Translations under genes and position numbers: made by a program
Source of the DNA: Aliarcobacter sp017996075
GTDB taxonomy: Bacteria; Campylobacterota; Campylobacteria; Campylobacterales; Arcobacteraceae
Assembly: GCF_051062515.1 (NCBI RefSeq)
Contig: NZ_JAMXEK010000012.1
Length of the DNA stretch: 51,716 nucleotides
Strand: one strand, 5' to 3'
In this document: positions 8,659 to 18,145 of the stretch, piece by piece
Layout of the letters: each line of letters opens with the position of its first letter
How positions within the stretch are numbered: position 1 is the first letter of the stretch
Notes under the pieces: generated by a model
Database searches by the model: none
What the model was told of the DNA's origin: nothing
What the model saw: the letters and a program-made list of their open reading frames with translations, nothing else

Positions 8659-9930
8659 ACTTTTAATTAAAAAACCAATAATTCCAAAAAATATAGCTGG
8701 TAAAATCCAGCCTAATCCATCTTTTGCTAAAGGAATATTTTCCATAAAAGATAATTTGAAATAACTATTTGATAGAAGTTCAAAAATTGAGTAAATAATT
8801 GCTCCAAAGCTTGAAAATTTGTAGATATTTAAGTTATCTATATAGTTATCAAAAAATGTCAAAATAACTAAAATAATAGCAGCTGGATATACTATAAATA
8901 AAATTGGTGCTGCAAAGTTGATTATAGTTTCTAAACCAAAGTTTGTAACAGTAACTGCAAAAAAAGATGTAATAATAACCAAATTTTTATAAGAAAATCT
9001 TCCTTGGCTTACTTTTGAGAAATACTCAGCAGTTACACTAACAAGTGCTGCTCCTGTTGTAAAACAAGCTAAAAATACTACAAATGCTAAAATAATAGCT
9101 CCATTGCTTCCAAAAACTTGAAATATTATATTATTTAAAAGTGTTACTTTTTCAATATTAGTTTCATAAACTAAACTAGAAGTTGCCCCTAGATATGTCA
9201 ATCCAAAATATACAATCATAATTGCAAAAGCAGCAATTAAAGATGCATATCCAACTATTTTAAAGTTTGTTTTTTTGTTTGTATAACCTTTTGTTTTTAA
9301 TATTTTTATAATAATAATTCCAAATGCTAAAGCTGCTAAAATATCTAAAGTTTGATAACCCAAAAGAAGTCCATCAAAAAATAGTTTATCATTTGTAGTG
9401 TTTTGTGATATCTCTCCAATTGGAGTGAAAATTCCTTTTATTATTAAAATAATTAAAGATAAAAATAGCAAAGGAGATAATACCTTTCCCAATATTTCAA
9501 TCATAGAAGTTGGTCTTAATGTAAAAAAGAGAATTAAACCAAAATAAATTATAGATGTGATTAAAGAGTTAAAAGTGCTAGCTCCAAAATATGGAACTAC
9601 CAACATCTCATAAGTTACTGCTCCTGTTCTTGGAAGTGCAATTAATGGACCAATACATAAAATAATTATTGCCATAAGTATTTTTCCGTTAATTGTTCCT
9701 AATTTAGAAGTTAAATTATCTACATTTCCACCAACTTTAAGCAAAGCAAACATAGCAAATGTAGCAAATCCAATATCAGCTAAAAAATATGCAAAAAAAG
9801 ATATTTTCCAATCACTTGAACTAATTAATCCCAAATATGGTGGAAAAATAATATTTCCAGCCCCAAAATACATAGAGAAAATTGCAAATCCTAGTATTAA
9901 AGTATCTCTTGTTATGTTAGATGTTTTCAT
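8635..9930 (-). CDS. brnQ: Branched-chain amino acid:cation symporter BrnQ
   Basis: The 431-aa protein has about 12 membrane helices and the BrnQ/LIVCS signature at the N-terminus (FAIFSMYFGAGNIIFPP, residues 16-32). Other conserved pieces are LPRTGAVTYE near 100 and CFTTGAALVSVTAEYF near 290. It imports leucine, isoleucine and valine with Na+ or H+. Full length for the family. Its start overlaps the trmL stop by 1 bp, so it ends the pgeF-purU-trmL-brnQ transcript. Confidence 0.95.
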   Translation of the reverse strand: MKTSNITRDTLILGFAIFSMYFGAGNIIFPPYLGLISSSDWKISFFAYFLADIGFATFAMFALLKVGGNVDNLTSKLGTINGKILMAIIILCIGPLIALPRTGAVTYEMLVVPYFGASTFNSLITSIIYFGLILFFTLRPTSMIEILGKVLSPLLFLSLIILIIKGIFTPIGEISQNTTNDKLFFDGLLLGYQTLDILAALAFGIIIIKILKTKGYTNKKTNFKIVGYASLIAAFAIMIVYFGLTYLGATSSLVYETNIEKVTLLNNIIFQVFGSNGAIILAFVVFLACFTTGAALVSVTAEYFSKVSQGRFSYKNLVIITSFFAVTVTNFGLETIINFAAPILFIVYPAAIILVILTFFDNYIDNLNIYKFSSFGAIIYSIFELLSNSYFKLSFMENIPLAKDGLGWILPAIFFGIIGFLIKSKRVRSKV

Positions 9931-10400
9931 TAAATAGTCTCAAAATTTATATAGTTTTGTCTTAAAGCTTCATAACAAATTATAGATACAGAGTTTGAGA
10001 GATTTAAACTTCTTGCAATTTTTGCCATTGGAATTGTTATACAACTATCTTTATTTTTATCTAAAATATATGAAGGTAACCCTGCATCTTCTCTTCCAAA
10101 ATATATATAATCCCCTACTTCAAATTTTGCCTCAAAATAAGCTTGAGTTGTTTTTGTTGTAGCAAAAAAATGTCTAGAAGAAAATGGATTTCTTGCCCAA
10201 AAATCTTCAATATTTTCATACTCAAAAAGTTCTAAATCTTTCCAATAATCAAGTCCTGCTCTTCGCACCTCTTTTTCAGTAATATCTCCAAAACCATAAG
10301 GTTTTATCAAATGAAGTTTACATTTCAAAGCAACAGCAGTTCTTCCTATCGTTCCTACATTTCCAGGCATTCTTGGTTCATGAAGTACTATATTAAACAC
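9930..10400 (-). CDS. trmL: tRNA (cytidine/uridine(34)-2'-O)-methyltransferase TrmL
   Basis: A 156-aa SPOUT-family enzyme of normal TrmL length. Visible family motifs are IVLHEPRMPGNVGTIGRTA at the N-terminus, RRAGLDYW near 46, YIYFGREDAGLP near 100 and the knot region RSLNLSNSVSIICYEALRQ near 130-148. It methylates the ribose of the wobble nucleotide in tRNA-Leu in well-studied relatives. It overlaps purU and brnQ by 1 bp each. Confidence 0.95.
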   Translation of the reverse strand: MFNIVLHEPRMPGNVGTIGRTAVALKCKLHLIKPYGFGDITEKEVRRAGLDYWKDLELFEYENIEDFWARNPFSSRHFFATTKTTQAYFEAKFEVGDYIYFGREDAGLPSYILDKNKDSCITIPMAKIARSLNLSNSVSIICYEALRQNYINFETI

Positions 10401-11233
10401 TATAAAATCACCGTTTTATTTTTATGAATAAATACTTTGTCATTTAAAAGTAATTCAAAAGCATTTGAAAGTACAATTTTTTCGACATTTCTACCAGCAT
10501 TTCGCATACTTTCCCAACTATATGAGTGATCAACTCTTACAACATCTTGGAAAATAATTGGACCTTCATCTAAATCATTTGTTACATAATGTGCAGTTGC
10601 TCCAATAATCTTAACTCCTCTTTCAAAAGCTTGTTTGTATGGATTTGCTCCAATAAATGCAGGTAAAAAAGAGTGATGAATATTTAGAACTTTTCCTTCA
10701 TATTTTTCTACAAACTGTGAAGATAGTATTCTCATATATTTTGCCAAAACAATAATCTCTGGATTAAACTCATCAATTTTTTGTGAAACCGCTCTTTCAT
10801 GTTCATCTCTACTTAAATTTGTAGCACTTATACAAAAAAATGGAATGTCAAATTTCTCAACTAAATTTCTTAAATCTTCATGATTTCCAATAACTGCTTT
10901 GATATTTGCATTTAGCTCATTTGAACTATATCTTATAAGTAAATCTCCTAAAACATGGCTCTCTTTTGTAACAAGAAGAACAACATCTTTTTTTGTATTT
11001 TTATTTAAAGTTATTTTTGCACCATCTGGCAAAACCTCTTTTAACTCTTTTTGCAAAATAGTTTGCATAACCTTTCCGCTAATTAAACTTCTCATGAAAA
11101 ACTCATTTGTCTCTTCATCCACATACTCAGCATTTTGGTCAATGTTTAAATTATTTGCAAAAAGAACTTTAGAGATGTTATAAATAAGTCCCTTTTCATC
11201 TTTTGTAGAAATTTTTAGTATATATTCGTCCAT
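10400..11233 (-). CDS. purU: Formyltetrahydrofolate deformylase PurU
   Basis: The 277-aa protein has an N-terminal ACT domain (about 5-80) and a formyl-transferase fold (about 83-277) with the active-site stretch LNIHHSFLPAFIGANPY around 183-199, followed by GATAHYV and DEGPIIFQD. It hydrolyses 10-formyl-THF to formate and THF, supplying formate and balancing one-carbon pools. The ACT domain suggests methionine/glycine control as in E. coli. It sits 55 bp after pgeF and overlaps trmL. Confidence 0.95.
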   Translation of the reverse strand: MDEYILKISTKDEKGLIYNISKVLFANNLNIDQNAEYVDEETNEFFMRSLISGKVMQTILQKELKEVLPDGAKITLNKNTKKDVVLLVTKESHVLGDLLIRYSSNELNANIKAVIGNHEDLRNLVEKFDIPFFCISATNLSRDEHERAVSQKIDEFNPEIIVLAKYMRILSSQFVEKYEGKVLNIHHSFLPAFIGANPYKQAFERGVKIIGATAHYVTNDLDEGPIIFQDVVRVDHSYSWESMRNAGRNVEKIVLSNAFELLLNDKVFIHKNKTVIL

Positions 11234-11288
11234 TTTTATCCAATCTTTAAAACTTAAAAGCTAGATTTTACCATTTTATTAATTATAG

Positions 11289-11966
11289 TTAATCTTTCAA
11301 AATAATTATTCCAGCAAATCTTCCAGTTTTTTTATCTTTTCTATATGAAAAATATGGTTTATCTCCACATTTTGTACAAATATTTGAAATTTCTATATTT
11401 TTTATTCCTAAATCATTTAACTGTTTTTTATTTATTCCTTGCAAATCTATGTAATTATTTTCAACGAACTCTTTTCCAAAAGAGTTCTCTACAATTTTTG
11501 ATAAATCTTCACTAACCTCATAACAACACTTTTGAATAGAAGCTCCAAAAACTGCATTTATATCTTCTGGATTTGAAGAAAATTTTTCAATAAAAACTTC
11601 AGCTGTTTTTTTTGAAATTTCCAAAAAAGTAGAGTTTCTTCCAGCATGAATAGCTGCAACTACTCCTTGTTTATCATCAAACATCAAAATAGGAATACAA
11701 TCAGCAACCATAACCATAAGTGGAAGATTTTTACTTCTTGTGATTATTGCATCACAATCATCTATTAACTTAGGACTATTTTCATCTACAACTATAATAT
11801 TTGCACTATGAACTTGATTCATATAGACTAAATCTTCATAATTATAACCTAGCTTTAAAGCTAGATTTTTTCTATTTTTTATTACATTTATTTCATTATC
11901 TTCTACATGAAATGCTAAATTACCATCATTTTTATCAGTAAAACTGTAAAAAACTCTATTTTCCAT
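11289..11966 (-). CDS. pgeF: Peptidoglycan editing factor / multicopper-like purine phosphorylase family (PgeF, YfiH)
   Basis: The 225-aa protein is a complete member of the YfiH/LACC1 family. Visible motifs are MNQVHSANI (near 48), TRSKNLPLMVMVADCIPI (near 96), AAIHAGRNS (near 119), IQKCCYEVS (near 155) and the C-terminal SYRKDKKTGRFAGII. Conserved His and Cys residues in these motifs bind zinc. In E. coli the protein removes mis-incorporated serine from peptidoglycan precursors. It is the first gene of the minus-strand operon. Confidence 0.9.
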   Translation of the reverse strand: MENRVFYSFTDKNDGNLAFHVEDNEINVIKNRKNLALKLGYNYEDLVYMNQVHSANIIVVDENSPKLIDDCDAIITRSKNLPLMVMVADCIPILMFDDKQGVVAAIHAGRNSTFLEISKKTAEVFIEKFSSNPEDINAVFGASIQKCCYEVSEDLSKIVENSFGKEFVENNYIDLQGINKKQLNDLGIKNIEISNICTKCGDKPYFSYRKDKKTGRFAGIIILKD

Positions 11967-12026
11967 CTGCTCTTCTTTTTATTTGCTTTTGATATAATTT
12001 AGCCAAAAAATCTTTAAGGATAAATT

Positions 12027-12638
12027 TTGAGTAGATTCGATGAAAGAGCAAAAGATTGGGACAAAAAAAATGTAAGTCTTGAAAAATCTGAAGCTTGTAT
12101 AAAACATTTAAAAAATAATATAGATTTTAAAAATATAAAAAACATTCTTGATTATGGTTGTGGAACTGGTCTTATTGCATTTGATTTAGTAGAAAAGAAT
12201 AATCAGGTACTAGGTCTTGATAGTTCAAATGGTATGGTTGAAGAGTTCAATAAAAAAGCAAAAGATAGGAACCTTACAAATATCAAAGCAAAAAAACACG
12301 ATATTTTAAATGACGATTTAGGAGAAAACTGCTTTGATTTGATTGTTATTTCAATGTCACTTCATCACATAGAAAATCTTGATATATTTTTTGAAAAGAG
12401 TTTTAAAGCTCTAAAAAATGGTGGTTATTTGTGTATTAATGATTTAGAGAAAGAAGATGGAACTTTTCATAAAAAACATAATAATGAAGGAGTTTTTCAC
12501 TTTGGATTTGCACAAGAAGAGCTTGAAGAGATTTCCAAAAAAGTTGGTTTTTCTAACTTTATTTTTGAAAGAGTTTTTATTTATAAAAGAGATTATGGAG
12601 ATTTTCCTATCTTTAATTTTTATGCAAAAAAACTTTAA
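12027..12638 (+). CDS. Class I SAM-dependent methyltransferase
   Basis: The 203-aa protein has motif I ILDYGCGTGLIAFDL (about 40-54), a motif II region VLGLDSSNGMVEEF, motif III-like DLIVISMSLHHI (about 110-121) and a post-III ALKNGGYLCINDL. It belongs to the small-molecule methyltransferase group near UbiE/BioC; the substrate cannot be told. The start is TTG at 12027 with an AAGGAT site upstream. It is followed after 18 bp by aroE and is probably co-transcribed. Confidence 0.85.
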   Translation: MSRFDERAKDWDKKNVSLEKSEACIKHLKNNIDFKNIKNILDYGCGTGLIAFDLVEKNNQVLGLDSSNGMVEEFNKKAKDRNLTNIKAKKHDILNDDLGENCFDLIVISMSLHHIENLDIFFEKSFKALKNGGYLCINDLEKEDGTFHKKHNNEGVFHFGFAQEELEEISKKVGFSNFIFERVFIYKRDYGDFPIFNFYAKKL

Positions 12639-12656
12639 ATAAAGGCAATAAATAAA

Positions 12657-13454
12657 ATGAAAAAATTTTGTATATTTGGCAATCCTGTTGCTCACTCAAA
12701 ATCTCCACAAATGCAAAATGCAGGATTTAAATATCTAAATCTTGATGCTTCTTATGAAAAGTTTCACTTAGAAAATGGTGATTTTCTTAAAAATGAGTTT
12801 ATAAAAAATAGTTTTAGTGGTGCGAATATAACTGTTCCACACAAAGAAAAAGCATTTTTACAAGCAGATATCGTAAGAGGAATTGCACAAAAAATAGAGG
12901 CTGTAAATACTTACATAAAAGAAGATGAAAAAGTTGTATCCTACAATACAGATGCACCTGGATTTTTAAAAGCAATTGAAAGTTTTGGAAATATAAAAAG
13001 AGTTCTAGTTTTAGGCGCTGGTGGAACTGCAAAAGCTATAGCTTTGATTTTACAAGAACAAAATATTGATGTAGTAGTTCTAAATAGAAGCAAAGAAAAA
13101 CTAGAATTTTTTAAAAATCATAATATAAAATCTTTTAGTTTTGATGATTTTGATTTTAAAAATGAAAAGTTTGATTTAGTTGTAAATTCAACAAGTGCTG
13201 GTTTAAAAGATGATTTATTACCAGCTTCTAAAGAGATACTTGAAAATATTTTAAGTAAGTCATCTTTTGCTTTTGACTGTATTTATGGAAAAACAACTCC
13301 ATTTTTAGCCTTGGCAAAAAATTTAAATAATAAAATAAAAGATGGTGAAGATATGCTTTTATATCAAGGTGTCCTTGCCTTCGAACTTTTTACCAAAACA
13401 AAAGCCGATAATATGGTAATTGAAGCTATGAGAAGAGGTTTAAAAGGTGAATAA
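12657..13454 (+). CDS. aroE: Shikimate dehydrogenase AroE
   Basis: The 265-aa enzyme reduces 3-dehydroshikimate with NADPH in aromatic amino acid synthesis. It shows the substrate motif GNPVAHSKSPQMQN (residues 8-21), catalytic lysine in NITVPHKEKAF (about 58-68), NTDAPGF (about 98) and the NADPH loop LGAGGTAKAIAL (about 118-129). NRSKEKLE and the C-terminal GEDMLLYQGVLAFELF are also typical. It is full length and is the last clearly core gene before the accessory island. Confidence 0.95.
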   Translation: MKKFCIFGNPVAHSKSPQMQNAGFKYLNLDASYEKFHLENGDFLKNEFIKNSFSGANITVPHKEKAFLQADIVRGIAQKIEAVNTYIKEDEKVVSYNTDAPGFLKAIESFGNIKRVLVLGAGGTAKAIALILQEQNIDVVVLNRSKEKLEFFKNHNIKSFSFDDFDFKNEKFDLVVNSTSAGLKDDLLPASKEILENILSKSSFAFDCIYGKTTPFLALAKNLNNKIKDGEDMLLYQGVLAFELFTKTKADNMVIEAMRRGLKGE

Positions 13455-13543
13455 AAATTTACTTTTATCTAGCCTATATCTAGCTACATAGAAGTATTTT
13501 TACACAATTTTCAGACTTTGTTAATTGATATTCAATAACTTTT

Positions 13544-13665
13544 GGTAGTGTTCAAAATTCTGTGTCAGCATCAGATAATTCCTAAAATTGTATCATAAAT
13601 TTAAAGCATCATCAAGCCGTCCTTCAAAGTGGATGGCTAGTTGAGACAAAATTCTGAACGGTCCC
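13544..13665 (-). mobile_element. Internally deleted IS256-type element (MITE-like remnant)
   Basis: Imperfect 23-bp terminal inverted repeats face each other at 13544-13566 and 13643-13665; both contain a GTTCAnAATTnTGT core and begin with GG. Between them, on the minus strand, a frame from 13646 to the TGA at 13593-13595 reads SQLAIHFEGRLDDALNL, which resembles the C-terminal end of IS256/mutator-type transposases. One terminus is fused directly to this last stretch of the gene, so almost the whole transposase is deleted. No target duplication is visible. The family call rests on memory of such termini. Confidence 0.65.
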
Positions 13666-13718
13666 TAATGCCATTTTTTGATTCCTTATATTTTTGTTTA
13701 ATTTATTCTTTTTGTATC

Positions 13719-14984
13719 TTAAAATTCAAATACAAAATCTTCATATTTTATTATCTCAATATCTTCGCTAAGTGATGTTTCATCATAGGTAATTAACTTA
13801 TATTTATATTTTTTTTCACTATCAAAATTTTCAAATGCTCTAAATTCTCTTTGTCTTGTTTTCTCATCTTCTATATTATATGATACTTGATAAAGTGAGT
13901 TCTCACATCTAAAATCTATCTCATAGTTCTCTTTTATATATGTAAGCTCTTCACAAAATTTATTTAGTACAACAAATACTTCATTTTCCAACATAGCTAT
14001 ATTATTTATAGTTCTACTTATACCTAAATTTAAAAAACCATTATCACTAAGATATAGTTTTTTAGCAGATTTTATTTGCTCTGTCATCTTAGTATGATAC
14101 GACGAAATTGTATGGATTAAAAAATTATCTTCAAAATAGTTTATATACTCTTTTATAGTTTTTGCATCTATATTTATTTTTTTTGCTAAACCTAAATAAT
14201 TAAGCGATGAAGTTGCATTTGATACTATATAGTAAAACAGATCTTTTAGTTGTGATGAGTTTTTTATATTGTATCTTGGAACAATATCCTTAAAAATAAT
14301 ATCTTCTGCAATATTTTTAAGTATATCTCTCTTTATTATCACATCATCTGTACTTATTACATCAAAATATCCACCCCATTTAAGATACTCATCTTTTGCT
14401 CTAGATATTTCTATTTTATTTGATATTTGTTCTATTCTAGAGCCATAAGATATATTTTTAAATTTTAAAAACTCTGTAAAGCTAAAACTATGAACAGATA
14501 TTTTAAGCACTCTTCCAGTTAAAACTGTTGCGAAATCACTTGTAAGTAGTGTTGAATTTGAGCCTGTGATAATAAATTTGATATTGCTATTTTCATATTT
14601 TGATTTTACAAATACTTCCCAATTTTTAAATATTTGTATCTCATCTATAAAAAAATAGATTTTTTCTGATAAGTTTGGATTAGCTAATTTTAGATAATTA
14701 TCAAATATTTCTGCTAAATAACTTGAATCTTGTTTATAAGGAATAAACTCTGGTTTTTCAAGATTTATGAAAAATATATTTTTTGCTTCAACAGTTTTTA
14801 AAAGCTCTTTTATCATAAGCTTTGCTAGAGTGCTTTTACCAACTCTTCTTGCGCCAATAAGTGCTAAAATTTGTTTTGTAGTTAAGTATGAAACTGCTTT
14901 TGGCAATAATTCACGACTTATAAAATTATCATAAGCACTTAAATTATTCCAGTGTGGGTTGTCTTCTAAAAGAATTGATTCCAT
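13719..14984 (-). CDS. AAA-14/DUF4143 ATPase
   Basis: The 421-aa protein has a Walker A motif GARRVGKST near residue 45, a Walker B-type IYFFIDEIQ near 116, the sensor ITGSNSTLL and, in the C-terminal half, the DUF4143 winged-helix and nuclease-like region with DFRCENSLYQVSY. Such ATPases are common in accessory regions, often beside restriction or toxin genes; the biochemical role is not settled. It follows mcrC by 46 bp and ends the long minus-strand defence operon, with the IS remnant just beyond. Confidence 0.8.
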   Translation of the reverse strand: MESILLEDNPHWNNLSAYDNFISRELLPKAVSYLTTKQILALIGARRVGKSTLAKLMIKELLKTVEAKNIFFINLEKPEFIPYKQDSSYLAEIFDNYLKLANPNLSEKIYFFIDEIQIFKNWEVFVKSKYENSNIKFIITGSNSTLLTSDFATVLTGRVLKISVHSFSFTEFLKFKNISYGSRIEQISNKIEISRAKDEYLKWGGYFDVISTDDVIIKRDILKNIAEDIIFKDIVPRYNIKNSSQLKDLFYYIVSNATSSLNYLGLAKKINIDAKTIKEYINYFEDNFLIHTISSYHTKMTEQIKSAKKLYLSDNGFLNLGISRTINNIAMLENEVFVVLNKFCEELTYIKENYEIDFRCENSLYQVSYNIEDEKTRQREFRAFENFDSEKKYKYKLITYDETSLSEDIEIIKYEDFVFEF

Positions 14985-15030
14985 ATATTTTATCCTTTTT
15001 AGGAATGTATTCTGTATATTAGCATATTAT

Positions 15031-16449
15031 TTATAAATATTTTAACAATTTTTTAATTCCTTCTATAAAATTTTGCTCTCTTTTTGATATTTGAGCAAAT
15101 TTATTTTCTTTATCTTCTTTTAAATCTGATAAATCAATACCATCAATTATAAATTTTGTATTTAAATTTCCAAACCAAGTTTGACTATGACAAATATCTT
15201 TATTTTCTTTAAATGATTTTTCTATGGGATATAAAAGACCACCAATTTTTAAATTAAAATTTTGATTCTGATAATAACTCATATATGTGTTGATTTGGAA
15301 AAAATCATTTCTATCAACATCTCCAGAACCATATTGACCTCTACCTTGCATTTGCATTTTTTTGTATTTTGTATCAAATACAAGTACATCCCTACCTTTT
15401 TTCATCACAATATCAGGAATAATTTTTCTTTGATAAAACATTTGTGGTGTGTTATATAGTTCTATTTTTGGACTTTCAACATACCAATCACTAAACTCTT
15501 TTTGAAGAAGTTTTGTAATATATATTTCAAATAATTCAGCAACATTTATAATAAATCCATAAGTTTCTTTTTTTCCATCATTTTTTTCTTCTATATTATT
15601 TCCATTTATAATAAATCTTGCATATTCAAGCACTTTTTTATATGGTGCAAAGATTGGATTTTGTAAAGCTTTTGATTTTATAGCTTTATTTATAGTTTCA
15701 TTTGAAATATAGTTGTTACTTTTATATTGTTTTAGATGAGTTTTAATATGTGAAATATTTTTTAAAAAAGCTTTATTATTTTTATCTATAATTTTCACAG
15801 CTTTATAAAGTACATCTATAATTTCTTGAATCTCTTTTTGTTCTCTGCTTACACTTGAAATTTTTCCTTGAAATGGAATATCATATTTGATAAATTTATT
15901 AATATCAATTTTCCCTTTTAGTTTCATTTCATGGTGTTCTATACTTTTATAAGCTTTTGGAACTCCAAGTAAAAAAGCTTTTTCAAGATTTTGAATAAAC
16001 ATATAATAAATTATATATTTTGAAATATCAAAATCTTCTTTCACTTGATTACCCGTAATCGAAACATCATCAAGAAAAATATCATTTGCAAAATTTAACA
16101 TTCTTTCTAAAAAAGTATTTGAAAATCTTGATTTTATATCTATTTCTAAACCATTCCAAACAAACTTTCCTACATGGTTTCCAGTTTGGGCAAGATAGTT
16201 TTCACCATCTTTTTTAATAGAGATAATTAAATCATCTTCATTTTTAGATTTAATTTTTTCTTCATCTTTAAAAAATGAAAAGAAAGTGTTATTTAGTGAT
16301 TTGGTTTGATAATCATTTAGATTTATTTCAAGTTTTTCACCAATAACTTTTTTATCATTATTAATTTGAGTTTTATTACCTTCAAATCTAAAATAATATC
16401 TATTAGTATCTATTTCTATTTTTTGATAATTATCAACTGTTTCTATCAT
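15031..16449 (-). CDS. mcrC: McrC-family subunit of a type IV restriction system
   Basis: The 472-aa protein matches the McrBC 5-methylcytosine restriction subunit McrC. An N-terminal beta-rich domain includes NYLAQTGNHVGKFVWNG and precedes a helical middle. A C-terminal PD-(D/E)XK nuclease core follows, with PDIVMKKGRDVLVFDTKYKK at about 347-366 (catalytic D and D-x-K). McrC supplies DNA cleavage and stimulates the McrB GTPase. The gene overlaps mcrB by 1 bp (start and stop share bases), so the two are made together. Confidence 0.88.
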   Translation of the reverse strand: MIETVDNYQKIEIDTNRYYFRFEGNKTQINNDKKVIGEKLEINLNDYQTKSLNNTFFSFFKDEEKIKSKNEDDLIISIKKDGENYLAQTGNHVGKFVWNGLEIDIKSRFSNTFLERMLNFANDIFLDDVSITGNQVKEDFDISKYIIYYMFIQNLEKAFLLGVPKAYKSIEHHEMKLKGKIDINKFIKYDIPFQGKISSVSREQKEIQEIIDVLYKAVKIIDKNNKAFLKNISHIKTHLKQYKSNNYISNETINKAIKSKALQNPIFAPYKKVLEYARFIINGNNIEEKNDGKKETYGFIINVAELFEIYITKLLQKEFSDWYVESPKIELYNTPQMFYQRKIIPDIVMKKGRDVLVFDTKYKKMQMQGRGQYGSGDVDRNDFFQINTYMSYYQNQNFNLKIGGLLYPIEKSFKENKDICHSQTWFGNLNTKFIIDGIDLSDLKEDKENKFAQISKREQNFIEGIKKLLKYL

Positions 16450-18107
16450 TATTTTAACTTAAATATATTTTGAGCTTTTTCTAGTTCTTTTTCTATATCA
16501 GATATTGAATATTCACCTCTTAAATACTCTTCAATCAATGGTTTAAGTTTTTTATTAAAAAGTGCTTCAACATTACTTTGAGTGATTTTATTTGCATTTT
16601 GCCCTTTAGTTGGTATTTCAATATTCATAAAATACGAATGTCCTATTTCATAAGATTTCCCAAGTCCTAAAGTATTAGCAATAAAATCATTTAGATTTTC
16701 ACAAATTGTTATATATTTTTCTAAATTCTTTTCATCAATTTCATTAAATTTATCATCATTTAAAATTACTTCATATTTACAATCCATTCTTTCCCAAATA
16801 AATCTTCTTCTAAGAGCTAAATCAAAACTATCAATACTTCTATCTATGTCATTCATAGTCCCAATAAAATATAAATTAGTAGGAACTCCAAATTTATACT
16901 CACCATTATCAATAATTACTGCATCATTTACATCTTTATAAAGATAGCTATATTGTGTACTAATAAGCATTGCACCATCTAAAATATTACCATTTTCATC
17001 AAAATCAACTCTTTTACTCTCTTCAATACACAATAAAAGTTCACCAAAAACTGAAGATAATTCTGCTCTATTTATTTCATCAGCTAAAAAATAATAGTTT
17101 ATAGGCTCTCTTCTTTCGATTCTTGCATTTTTTAATTCATCCATTGCTTCTTTACAAAATTTTTTAAATATTCCATCTGTTAAAACTAATTCTGTGGCAC
17201 CATTTTTTATTGATGGCTTCAATCCTTCTATAAAATCTTCATATCCAAAAGACGGATGAAATTGTGTAAAAAAAGATTTTGCATTTTCAAGTAAGATTTT
17301 TTGTTTAATAGCATTTTGTACAGTATATGTTTTTCCAGTACCAGGTGCACCGTAATAAATTATATTTTTACTTTCAAAGCTTACAGATGTTCCAAATTTT
17401 TCCCATAAAAAACTAGCAATTTTTTGACTTTCCGTTATATCAATAGGGTTTTCTTCTGTGTTAGTTATTTCAAATGATTCACAAATCTTTTTTAATATTG
17501 GTTCTGTTGCTTTATAAGATGAAAAATCAACTTCATCTTTAATACTAAAAAATTCTGCAATAGATTCTAAAACTTCTTTTTTATATATTGGTAATAATTT
17601 ATTTATATTGTACATATAAGCTATTTTTCTTGCATAATTTATATCAAGTGGACTTACAGTTTTTAAGTTATGATTATCTCCAATATCTTTATATTTTGAC
17701 AATGCAACTATTATTGGTAATACCGTTTTCTCAAAATACTCTTGTGCTTTATCATTACTCAAATAATCTTTAGATTTTTTATTATTTTCATCAAAAGCTT
17801 TGTATTTATCTTCAGCAATTTTTTTCTCATTTTCGTCTTGAATATTATTTGGATTAACTTTATAAATTCCATATGCATATGAACTTGCTGTTCTAAATTT
17901 ACCACACTTTTCAGTTTTTCGTTCTAGCCAAAGAGTAAAATATTCATCATTATCATTTATTTTTATATTAGTGTATTCCTCCAAAGTTAATTTTTCTAAT
18001 AAATTAACTGGGTATTTTTCTATAAATGCATTATATTGCTCTATACTATTCCATGATTTATTCCAGTTATTCCATTGTTTTTTTAATTCTTTAATTTTAT
18101 TACTCAT
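16449..18107 (-). CDS. mcrB: McrB-family AAA+ GTPase of a type IV restriction system
   Basis: The 552-aa protein has an N-terminal region of about 230 residues, probably for modified-DNA recognition, then the McrB AAA+ motor. Walker A is YYGAPGTGKT near 255; FHPSFGYEDFIEGL follows; Walker B is YFLADEINRAELSSVFGEL near 335-353; FIGTMNDIDRSID contains the McrB-type NxxD element; and LALRRRF is the arginine-finger region. In McrBC, GTP-driven translocation between modified sites triggers cutting. It lies 38 bp after the AddA-like gene, in the same direction. Confidence 0.88.
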   Translation of the reverse strand: MSNKIKELKKQWNNWNKSWNSIEQYNAFIEKYPVNLLEKLTLEEYTNIKINDNDEYFTLWLERKTEKCGKFRTASSYAYGIYKVNPNNIQDENEKKIAEDKYKAFDENNKKSKDYLSNDKAQEYFEKTVLPIIVALSKYKDIGDNHNLKTVSPLDINYARKIAYMYNINKLLPIYKKEVLESIAEFFSIKDEVDFSSYKATEPILKKICESFEITNTEENPIDITESQKIASFLWEKFGTSVSFESKNIIYYGAPGTGKTYTVQNAIKQKILLENAKSFFTQFHPSFGYEDFIEGLKPSIKNGATELVLTDGIFKKFCKEAMDELKNARIERREPINYYFLADEINRAELSSVFGELLLCIEESKRVDFDENGNILDGAMLISTQYSYLYKDVNDAVIIDNGEYKFGVPTNLYFIGTMNDIDRSIDSFDLALRRRFIWERMDCKYEVILNDDKFNEIDEKNLEKYITICENLNDFIANTLGLGKSYEIGHSYFMNIEIPTKGQNANKITQSNVEALFNKKLKPLIEEYLRGEYSISDIEKELEKAQNIFKLK

Positions 18108-18145
18108 ATACTTTCCCTTCTTTTTCTTTAATATATTTCTTCACC

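Noticed and set aside
10899..11183. 94-aa plus-strand frame inside purU and similar opposite-strand frames in large genes
   Set aside because: They lie fully within well-identified genes, have no ribosome-binding sites and show the low-complexity composition of antisense shadows.
13455..13718. A small RNA or tRNA gene in the gap after aroE
   Set aside because: The only structure found is the pair of transposon termini. No cloverleaf or tRNA-like arms are present.
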